Source: Betaproteobacteria bacterium (GTDB taxonomy: Bacteria > Pseudomonadota > Gammaproteobacteria > Burkholderiales > Usitatibacteraceae). From it: a DNA stretch of 14,139 nt. Of this stretch, positions 1 to 5,289 are shown in pieces (the stretch's first letter is position 1; each line of letters begins with the position of its first letter). Below the pieces are notes generated by a model that did no database searches, was not told where the DNA came from, and saw only the letters and a list, made by a program, of their open reading frames with translations. A program made the translations under genes and the position numbers. The stretch spans positions 1 to 14,139 of the forward strand of contig PQAI01000275.1 of NCBI GenBank assembly GCA_003105245.1. Reading direction: 5' to 3'.

Positions 1-365
1 AGCGCCCCCAGGAAGAAGCCCTGCGCCTGCTTGCCCGCGGCGATGTCCTCGGTGAGCGTGGGGATGAGGAGCTTCACCACCACGAAGGCCGAGATCTGCA
101 CCACGAGCGCGATCGCGCCCCAGATCGCCATGTCCACCAGGCCCACGCTGTACTCGATGGCCGAGGCGAGCGGGACGATGAAGCCCAGGAGCGAGCCCGA
201 CAGGCTGAAGGCCGCGGCGAGGTTGCCCTCCCGGATCAGCTCGAACTCGCGGTGCGGCGTCACGCGCACGTAGATCGCCACGTAGCCGACGAGCAGCGCC
301 AGCGACACCGCGAAGTAGGCGAGGAAGTCGTCGAAGCCGGAGAAGGAGGCGAGCACGTGGCCCAT
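1..365 (-). CDS. DUF350 (YjfL-type) inner-membrane protein, 3' end beyond the left edge
   Basis: The reading frame opens at ATG 365-363 and runs off the left edge after about 121 residues. An AAAGGA Shine-Dalgarno lies about 6 bases before the ATG. Hydrophobic segments are visible at about residues 13-33, 49-70 and 78-100. A short polar loop (about 104-115) follows, and a fourth segment begins at the edge. This fits the small four-helix DUF350 family typified by Escherichia coli YjfL, about 130 residues long. The biochemical role of the family is unknown to me. Its position 27 bases after a YjfC/YgiC-type ligase and behind a DUF1190 lipoprotein reproduces the yjfL-yjfM-yjfC gene set, so it probably acts with them at the membrane. 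The family call is fairly firm and the function is not. Confidence 0.8.
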   Translation of the reverse strand, partial: MGHVLASFSGFDDFLAYFAVSLALLVGYVAIYVRVTPHREFELIREGNLAAAFSLSGSLLGFIVPLASAIEYSVGLVDMAIWGAIALVVQISAFVVVKLLIPTLTEDIAAGKQAQGFFLGA

Positions 366-392
366 GGCGTTTCCTTTGCGCGCGGCGGCGCG

Positions 393-1517
393 TCAGGTGA
401 AGTGGTGGGGGAGGAAGCGGCTGGTGTTCTTCGTGATGGGCGAGGAATCCTCGCGGATGCCGATGCCCGCCGGCTCCTCGCCCACGATCCAGGAGCCGAT
501 CACCGTGTAGTTGCCGTCGAAGTTCGGCAGCTCGTGGTAGCCCTGCCAGATGAAGCCCTCCTCGCCGTACTCGCCCGGCTCCTCGATCGTGCGCCCGCCC
601 GAGGTGATCGAGACGTTGGCGCCCTCGCGCGAGTAGAGCGGCTTCTTCACGAAGTCGGTGGCGAACTTCCCGGGCTCGAAGTAGGCCGGCAGCAGGTTCG
701 GGTGGCCGGGGAACATCTCCCAGAGCACGGGCAGGATCGCCTTGTTGGACAGGAGCATCTTCCAGGCCGGCTCGATCACCCGCACCGTGCGCGCGAGCAG
801 GTTCCGGCCGAACTCCTCGCGCACCATCCATTCCCACGGGTAGAGCTTGAAGAGGACGGTGATCGCCGTCTCGTCCAGGTCGCGGAAGAGGCTCCCGTCC
901 CAGCCGATGTCGGCGATGTCGATGGCGCGCGCGTCGATGCCGGCCTGCGTGGCGGTGTCGCGCAGATAGTCGAGGTTGCCCTGGTCCTCGGCGCTGTCGG
1001 AGACGCAGGTGAAGTGCACGAGGCGGTCGGCGGGGAAGTCCTGCGCCATCTGCTTCCAGCGCTCGATGAGGCGCTCGTGGATCGAGTTGAACTGGTCGTG
1101 CCCGGGGAAGACGTCCTGCAGCCAGTACCACTGCACCACGCTCGCCTCCAGGAGCGCCGTGGGCGTGTCGGCGTTGTACTCGAGCATCTTGGGCTCGCCG
1201 GTGCCGTCCCAGGAGATGTCGAAGCGGCCGAAGAGGCTCTTCTCGTCGTCGTTCCAGCTCTGCTCGATGAGCGGGATGAAGGCCTCGGGGATGCGGAAGC
1301 GCTCGTAGTCGCCGCGCTCGATCACGCGCGTGGCGGCGTCGATGCAGCGCGACTGCAGCTCCCCGGTGGCGAGCTCGAGCTTGTCGACCTGCCCGGAAGT
1401 GAAGCGGTAGCAGGCCCTCTCGTCCCAGTACACGCCGTCGATCGTGTGGAAATGGAAGCCCAGGTCCTCGACCTTGCGGGGCCAGTCGATGCGGGGCACG
1501 AGGCTTTCGCGCTTCAA
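393..1517 (-). CDS. Glutathionylspermidine synthase-like ATP-grasp ligase (YgiC/YjfC family)
   Basis: This 374-residue protein matches the carboxyl-amine ligase half of glutathionylspermidine synthase and has no N-terminal CHAP amidase domain, as in the stand-alone YgiC and YjfC proteins. Recognisable signatures are EYNADTP (113-119), a KLYPWEW segment (224-230), EPAWKMLLSNK (249-259), KKPLYSREG (291-299) and a C-terminal IREDSSPITKNTSRFLPHHF stretch. ATP-grasp enzymes of this type join a carboxylate to an amine through an acyl phosphate. In this operon spermidine is the obvious amine, but the carboxylate partner is unknown, and glutathionylation is not established for this subfamily. The start is TTG, not ATG, supported by an AGGGAGG ribosome-binding site five bases upstream. 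That site begins one base after the first base of the upstream TGA, so translation is probably coupled to the lipoprotein gene. Confidence 0.88.
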   Translation of the reverse strand: MKRESLVPRIDWPRKVEDLGFHFHTIDGVYWDERACYRFTSGQVDKLELATGELQSRCIDAATRVIERGDYERFRIPEAFIPLIEQSWNDDEKSLFGRFDISWDGTGEPKMLEYNADTPTALLEASVVQWYWLQDVFPGHDQFNSIHERLIERWKQMAQDFPADRLVHFTCVSDSAEDQGNLDYLRDTATQAGIDARAIDIADIGWDGSLFRDLDETAITVLFKLYPWEWMVREEFGRNLLARTVRVIEPAWKMLLSNKAILPVLWEMFPGHPNLLPAYFEPGKFATDFVKKPLYSREGANVSITSGGRTIEEPGEYGEEGFIWQGYHELPNFDGNYTVIGSWIVGEEPAGIGIREDSSPITKNTSRFLPHHFT

Positions 1518-1532
1518 GGCCGCCTCCCTTCA
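1518..1532 (-). promoter_or_regulatory. Ribosome-binding site that fixes the TTG start of the ATP-grasp gene
   Basis: Read on the minus strand, the TGA stop of the lipoprotein gene (1532-1530) is followed directly by AGGGAGG (1529-1523), five bases (CGGCC) and then TTG (1517-1515). No ATG or GTG lies near this point in frame, and the family resemblance begins within a few residues of the TTG, so TTG is the best start. Confidence 0.75.
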
Positions 1533-1892
1533 GCTCGTCGACGACCGGCCCGAGGAGCCGAAGCCGCCGCGCGAGGTGGAGCCCGACGAGCCCCAGGAGC
1601 TCGAGGACCGGCTCGACGAGGAGGTCGACGAGCGCGAGGAGGAGGAGGTGGAACGCCCCCAGCCGGAACCCGGGGAGCGGTAGACGTAGTGCGGGCCGTA
1701 GAAGTAGCCGCGCCCGGCATGCTGCGGGTCGGTGGCCGGCGTGCAGTCCTCGGGCTTGTTGCCCCAGTCGGCCAGGCAGTCCTCGCGCGAGGCGTAGACG
1801 TCGCGGCGCTCGTCGCCGCAGCCGGCCAGTCCCGCCAGGCCGATGAGAACCAGGGTCACGCGGCTCGACGACTTGCGGATCTTCCTGAGCAT
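1530..1892 (-). CDS. DUF1190 (YgiB/YjfM-type) serine-rich lipoprotein
   Basis: This 120-residue protein has a basic N-terminus, a hydrophobic stretch (12-24) and a lipobox Leu-Ala-Gly-Cys with Cys25 as the predicted lipidated residue, so it should be an exported lipoprotein. The mature part carries paired Cys39 and Cys50 in a short ordered region, then a YFYGPHYVY aromatic patch (63-71). The last 48 residues are low complexity, with 26 serines plus Gly, Arg and Thr. They include an SRGGFG element (107-112) that resembles the TRGGFG found near the C-terminus of E. coli YgiB. In E. coli, ygiB and yjfM sit directly beside ygiC and yjfC, the same pairing seen here. It starts at ATG 1892-1890 after GGGAGG, 16 bases past the speE stop. 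The family is known only as a domain of unknown function. Confidence 0.82.
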   Translation of the reverse strand: MLRKIRKSSSRVTLVLIGLAGLAGCGDERRDVYASREDCLADWGNKPEDCTPATDPQHAGRGYFYGPHYVYRSPGSGWGRSTSSSSRSSTSSSSRSSSSWGSSGSTSRGGFGSSGRSSTS

Positions 1893-1908
1893 GCCGCCTC
1901 CCGGCCGC

Positions 1909-2754
1909 CTAGGCGACCAGCTTCCTCACGTAGTTGGGCAGCGCGAAGACGGCGCGGTGCGTCTCCCCGTTGTAGTACTGCAGGTCGCCCACGCCGCGCG
2001 CGGCGAGCCGGCGGTCGATCTCCCCGGGCTCCACGGCGCGCGGGTCCAGCGAGTCGGAGGCGCAGGCGAAGCCCCAGATCGACCCGTAGAGCGGGATGTG
2101 CACGAAGTAGGGGGCGACCACGCGGAAGACCTGGCGCAGGTTCGCGAGCGTCTGCCGCACGCGGTCGGGGTGCGAGAAGGGCGAGCCCAGGTGCAGCACG
2201 AGCGCGGAGCCTTCGGCCATGGCGCGCCTGGCCAGCGCGAAGGTGGACGGCGCGTAGAGCTCCGCGGACGGCCCCACGGGATCGGTGAGGTCCATCGCCA
2301 CGAGGTCGTAGCGCTCGGCCGTGGACCGCAGGTAGGCGAGCCCGTCGCCCACCGTCACCTTCAGGCGCGGGTCGTCGAAGGCGCCGCGGTGGACCTTGCC
2401 GAACTGCGCCCGGGAGACCTCGATCACGTCGGGGTCGAGCTCGGCCATGTGCACGAGCTCCATCGTCGAGTGCTTGAGGAGCTCTTCCGAGGAGCCGCCG
2501 TCGCCGCCGCCGATCACCAGCGCGCGGCGCGGCGCCGGGTGCGCCGCGGCGGCCGGGTGCACGAGGTTCTCGTGGTAGAAGAACTCGTCGCGCTCGCTCG
2601 TCATGTTGAAGCCGTCGAGCCGGAAGACGCGGCCGAGCTCGGGCGTGTCCCAGACCTCCAGGAGCTGGAAGGGCGTCTGGCGCCGCTCGACGAGCGTGCC
2701 GTCGAACCAGACGCCGCTCGCGTCGTTCAGGCGCTCGAGGATTCGCTCGGCCAC
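1909..2754 (-). CDS. speE: Spermidine synthase (aminopropyltransferase)
   Basis: It transfers the aminopropyl group of decarboxylated S-adenosylmethionine to putrescine to give spermidine, in the cytoplasm. The 281 residues match the usual SpeE length. Visible signatures are DEFFYHENLVHPA (56-68), the nucleotide-binding GGGDGG (82-87), the acidic ELD (105-107), VGDG (136-139), DLTDP (155-159) with Asp155 as the likely catalytic base, and YYNGETHRAVFALP near the C-terminus. Two motifs differ from the classical enzyme: GGGDGG is followed by SSEE rather than xLRE, and the LHLGSPF segment (187-193) replaces the more usual Gln-containing xxESP form. This may mark a subclass. The start is GTG, 12 bases after the speD stop, without a recognisable Shine-Dalgarno, which suggests translational coupling to speD. 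Substrate specificity (putrescine or another diamine) cannot be proved from sequence. Confidence 0.92.
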   Translation of the reverse strand: MAERILERLNDASGVWFDGTLVERRQTPFQLLEVWDTPELGRVFRLDGFNMTSERDEFFYHENLVHPAAAAHPAPRRALVIGGGDGGSSEELLKHSTMELVHMAELDPDVIEVSRAQFGKVHRGAFDDPRLKVTVGDGLAYLRSTAERYDLVAMDLTDPVGPSAELYAPSTFALARRAMAEGSALVLHLGSPFSHPDRVRQTLANLRQVFRVVAPYFVHIPLYGSIWGFACASDSLDPRAVEPGEIDRRLAARGVGDLQYYNGETHRAVFALPNYVRKLVA

Positions 2755-2766
2755 GGGCGCGAGGGG

Positions 2767-3177
2767 CTACTTCACCGCCGCCAGGCGCTTGGCCTTCAGG
2801 GGGAGGTCGCGGCCGCGCCAGACCCGCTCCATCATGACGTCGCCGGGCTGCAGGGCCTCGACGAGGGTCTCGTAGAGCCGCTCCGCCTTCGCGCTGTTGT
2901 CGGAAGTGACGTTGCAGACGTACACGTCGAGCGTGGCGCCGTCGCGCTCCGGCCAGGTGTGGATCGCGAGGTGCGATTCCGCGAAGACGACCGCTCCGGT
3001 GGCGCCGCCGGCCTGCGTCGCGTCGAGGCCCTCGAACTGGTAGAAGTGGTCCCCGAGGACCGTGAGCCCGACATCCTTGCAGGCCGCCACGCAGGTTTCG
3101 CGAAGCCTGGCGGACGAGACCAGCATTTCGCCGTTCCGGCAGCCGTACAGGTCGGCGATGATGTGCAGTCCCTTCAC
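2767..3177 (-). CDS. speD: S-adenosylmethionine decarboxylase proenzyme
   Basis: This pyruvoyl-dependent enzyme decarboxylates S-adenosylmethionine to supply aminopropyl groups for spermidine synthase. At 136 residues it is the short class 1b form. The processing motif AESHLAIHTWPE (66-77) is intact. Self-cleavage between Glu67 and Ser68 should turn Ser68 into the pyruvoyl group, and His73 and Cys88 (in YVCN) occupy the positions of the conserved catalytic His and Cys of the family. The start is GTG 3177-3175, preceded by a strong GAGGGAGG Shine-Dalgarno about seven bases upstream. It is the first gene of a five-gene minus-strand operon and is followed in the same reading frame by speE. A leader of about 170 bases separates it from a consensus -10 box. 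Confidence 0.94.
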   Translation of the reverse strand: MKGLHIIADLYGCRNGEMLVSSARLRETCVAACKDVGLTVLGDHFYQFEGLDATQAGGATGAVVFAESHLAIHTWPERDGATLDVYVCNVTSDNSAKAERLYETLVEALQPGDVMMERVWRGRDLPLKAKRLAAVK

Positions 3178-3181
3178 TCCG

Positions 3182-3278
3182 TTACCTCCCTCTGGTGGCG
3201 GATCCTGCGAGGGGGATGCACTTGTCGCCCGGCCTCGGGCGCCCTCCGCGTCGCATCGCGCGACGGCGGCGGCGCCCG
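3182..3278 (-). promoter_or_regulatory. Structured speD leader: alternating hairpins, a Shine-Dalgarno-blocking stem and a 24-codon upstream frame
   Basis: In the transcribed (minus) strand, CGGGCGCC (3278-3271) can pair perfectly with GGCGCCCG (3243-3236). These arms enclose a second perfect stem, CGTCGC (3265-3260) with GCGACG (3254-3249), around a five-base loop. The right arm can alternatively pair with a downstream CGGGCG (3231-3226) across a four-base loop, so the two folds exclude each other. Further down, CCCTC (3213-3209) is complementary to GAGGG (3192-3188), which is part of the speD Shine-Dalgarno. A short frame from ATG 3256-3254 to TAA 3184-3182 encodes 24 residues, six of them Arg, and ends four bases before the speD start. 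There is no U-tract, so an ordinary terminator is unlikely. High GC content makes chance pairing a real alternative. Confidence 0.4.
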
Positions 3279-3357
3279 GATCACTCGGGCGGCGGGTGGA
3301 ACCCTCTCTGCAGCGCTGTACTCAAGCAGTCTTTGCGGCGCAAAAACGAAGGCCGGA

Positions 3358-3386
3358 ATTATAGGGGATTCCTCGCCGGCGCAGAA
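3358..3386 (-). promoter_or_regulatory. Probable sigma-70 promoter for the spe operon
   Basis: A perfect TATAAT lies at 3363-3358 on the minus strand and overlaps the TAA stop of cbbR. The hexamer 17 bases upstream (TTCTGC, 3386-3381) is a poor -35 match. Such an AT-rich consensus hexamer stands out in this GC-rich sequence and is correctly placed and oriented for speD. The transcript would start near 3351 and carry a leader of about 170 bases. Confidence 0.55.
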
Positions 3387-4354
3387 GCCCTTTTCGGGGA
3401 TTTGCGCGGCCCGGCGGCGGCCTCGCGCACGTGCACGCCGGTGGTCTCCTCGATGAGCTTGGCGCCCTCTGCGGCGAGGAAGGCGCGGAAGGCCTCGGCG
3501 AGCGGCGACAGGCGCTTGCCCTGCCGGCTCACCACGTGCCAGTCGCGCGTGACGGGCGTTCCCTTCACGTCCAGGCGAACGAGGCGGCCGGTGGCGAGCT
3601 CGAGCCCCACGGTGTGCAGCGACAGGAACGCGAGCCCCATCCCCGCCATCACCGCCTGCTTGATGGTCTCGTTGCTGGCGAGCTCCATGCTCGAGGCGAG
3701 CTTCACCCCGTGCTCGGCGAAGACGCGCTCCATCGACATGCGCGTGCCGGAACCGGGCTCGCGCAGGAGGAAGTTCTCGCCCGCCAGGCGCGAGAGCTCC
3801 AGGCCGCGCTTCCTCGCGAGCGGGTGCTCGGGCGAGGCGATGATCCCGTGCGGGTGCTTCGCGAACTCGGTGGCCTCCACGTCGAGGCCGCGGGGCGGGC
3901 GGCCCATGATCGCGAGGTCCACCTGGTTCGCCTGCAGGGCCCCGATCACCTCCTCGCGGTTCACGACCGAGAGCTTCACGGTGACGCCGGGGTGCCGGCG
4001 CGAGAACTCCGAGAGCAGGCGCGGGGCGAAGTACTTGGCGGTGCTGACCACCGCCAGGTGCAGGCGCCCGCCCGAGATGCCGCGGATCGCCGCGAGCGCG
4101 TCCTCGCAGTCCTTGAGGCCGCTGTGCACCTCGAGGGCGAAGCGCGCCACCTCCGCCCCGGCCTCCGTGAGGTGGATCTTCTTGCCCACCTGCTCGAAGA
4201 GCGGCAGCCCCGCCTGCGACTCCAGGCTCTTCACCTGCATCGAGACCGCGGGCTGGGTGAGGTGCAGCTCCTCGGCGGCGCGCGAGAAGGACAGGTGCCG
4301 CGCCACGGCCTCGAAGACCTTGAGCTGGCGCAGCGTGATGTGGCGTAGCGGCAT
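3359..4354 (-). CDS. cbbR: LysR-type regulator of Calvin cycle genes
   Basis: This 331-residue LysR-family regulator has an N-terminal winged helix-turn-helix (about 5-65; SFSRAAEELHLTQPAVSMQV around 22-41) and a C-terminal periplasmic-binding-protein-like effector domain (about 90-300). It ends in a basic, Ala/Pro-rich tail. CbbR proteins activate cbb operons in response to metabolites that report cell redox and carbon status, such as NADPH, ribulose bisphosphate or phosphoenolpyruvate depending on species. The assignment rests on close resemblance to CbbR and on divergent transcription from cbbQO beside sites fitting the CbbR consensus. The start is ATG 4354-4352 with GGAG five bases upstream. 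The perfect dyad at 4370-4384 is only 15 bases upstream of the ATG, so autoregulation is plausible. No terminator separates it from speD. Confidence 0.93.
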   Translation of the reverse strand: MPLRHITLRQLKVFEAVARHLSFSRAAEELHLTQPAVSMQVKSLESQAGLPLFEQVGKKIHLTEAGAEVARFALEVHSGLKDCEDALAAIRGISGGRLHLAVVSTAKYFAPRLLSEFSRRHPGVTVKLSVVNREEVIGALQANQVDLAIMGRPPRGLDVEATEFAKHPHGIIASPEHPLARKRGLELSRLAGENFLLREPGSGTRMSMERVFAEHGVKLASSMELASNETIKQAVMAGMGLAFLSLHTVGLELATGRLVRLDVKGTPVTRDWHVVSRQGKRLSPLAEAFRAFLAAEGAKLIEETTGVHVREAAAGPRKSPKRASAPARNPL

Positions 4355-4366
4355 GGCGGCTCCGGG

Positions 4367-4411
4367 ACCTTATGGAAACGATAACTTTTTTTGAGTTTAC
4401 CTTATGGCAGC
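4367..4411. promoter_or_regulatory. CbbR operator region between cbbR and cbbQ
   Basis: It contains ACCTTATGGAAACGATAA (4367-4384), whose core TTAT-N7-ATAA is a perfect inverted repeat and includes the T-N11-A pattern of LysR regulators. Then comes TGA-N7-TTA (4392-4404), which fits the published CbbR half-site consensus TNA-N7-TNA, and a second CCTTATGGCAGC (4400-4411). The two CCTTATG copies start 32 bases apart, about three helical turns. The same arrangement recurs upstream of cbbL at 7621-7665. Assignment to CbbR is by consensus and context. Confidence 0.8.
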
Positions 4412-4424
4412 GCGGCCCTAGATT
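4396..4424 (+). promoter_or_regulatory. Probable cbbQO promoter
   Basis: TTTACC (4396-4401) and TAGATT (4419-4424) are separated by 17 bases, and each matches the sigma-70 consensus at four of six positions. The -35 element lies inside the spacer of the TGA-N7-TTA site, the usual place for a LysR activator to contact polymerase. The -10 box lies at the same offset from the operator as the TAAATT upstream of cbbL. Confidence 0.6.
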
Positions 4425-4457
4425 TCCACGGCGTCCCCCGCCACCGGAAACCGACCC

Positions 4458-5267
4458 ATGAACGCCGCCGATCCCCTCCTCGCCCATCGCCTCGCCAGCG
4501 AACCCTGGTACCGCCCCGTCGCCGACGAGGTGGCGCTCTTCGAGGCCGCCTGGCAGGCGCGCATGCCGATGATGCTCAAGGGGCCCACGGGCTGCGGCAA
4601 GACGCGGTTCGTCGAGCACATGGCGTGGAAGCTCGGAAAGCCCCTGGTGACGGTGGCCTGCAACGAGGACATGACCGCCGCCGACCTCGTGGGGCGCTAC
4701 CTCCTGGACGCCTCCGGCACCCGCTGGCAGGACGGCCCGCTCGCGCTCGCCGCGCGCCACGGCGCCATCTGCTACCTCGACGAGGTGGTCGAGGCGCGCC
4801 AGGACACCACGGTCGTGATCCACCCGCTCACCGACACGCGCCGGGCGCTCCCGCTCGAGAAGAAGGGGGAGCTCCTGCACGCCCACCCCGACTTCCTGCT
4901 CGTCATCTCCTACAACCCCGGCTACCAGAGCCTGATGAAGGACCTCAAGCCCTCGACCAAGCAGCGCTTCGGGGCGCTGGACTTCGGCTACCCCGCGCAC
5001 GCGGTCGAGGCCGAGATCGTGGCGCACGAGGCGGGGGTGGACGCGGCCGTGGCCTCGAAGCTGGTGAGCGTGGCCGAGCGGGCGCGCAACCTCAAGGGCC
5101 ACGGGCTCGACGAGGGCATCTCCACGCGCATGCTCGTGCACGCGGGCTCGCTCATGGCGCGCGGCGTGGAGCCGGTGGCGGCCTGCCGCGTCGCGCTGGT
5201 GCGGCCCATCACCGACGACCCGGACATGCGCGACGCGCTCGACGCGGCCGTCACCACCTACTTCTGA
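4458..5267 (+). CDS. cbbQ: Rubisco activase AAA+ ATPase subunit
   Basis: This 269-residue MoxR-family AAA+ ATPase has a Walker A motif GPTGCGKT (42-49), a Walker B ending in Asp108-Glu109 (ICYLDE), and a sensor-1-like ISYNPGY segment around 150-157. It matches CbbQ, which forms hexamers that bind the CbbO adaptor and use ATP to remove inhibitory sugar phosphates from form I and form II Rubisco. The ATG has only a weak GGAAA Shine-Dalgarno. The leader GGAAACCGACCC resembles the GGAAACGACC in front of cbbL. It is the first gene of a two-gene unit with cbbO, 22 bases apart. A related MoxR-type gene, norQ, belongs to denitrification clusters, but the neighbours here rule that out. Confidence 0.94.
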   Translation: MNAADPLLAHRLASEPWYRPVADEVALFEAAWQARMPMMLKGPTGCGKTRFVEHMAWKLGKPLVTVACNEDMTAADLVGRYLLDASGTRWQDGPLALAARHGAICYLDEVVEARQDTTVVIHPLTDTRRALPLEKKGELLHAHPDFLLVISYNPGYQSLMKDLKPSTKQRFGALDFGYPAHAVEAEIVAHEAGVDAAVASKLVSVAERARNLKGHGLDEGISTRMLVHAGSLMARGVEPVAACRVALVRPITDDPDMRDALDAAVTTYF

Positions 5268-5289
5268 CCGCCTCCCGGAGAGTCGCGCC

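Noticed and set aside
252..2288. A 678-codon open frame on the plus strand across the polyamine genes
   Set aside because: It runs antisense through the ATP-grasp, lipoprotein and most of the speE genes, with Arg/Gly-rich low-complexity translation and no recognisable motif.
3226..3278. The leader hairpins as a cbbR terminator
   Set aside because: No U-tract follows any of the stems on the minus strand, so an intrinsic terminator is not supported.
4386..4392. Run of seven T before cbbQ as an intrinsic terminator
   Set aside because: It lies between the two operator elements and has no GC-rich hairpin in front of it in either orientation.
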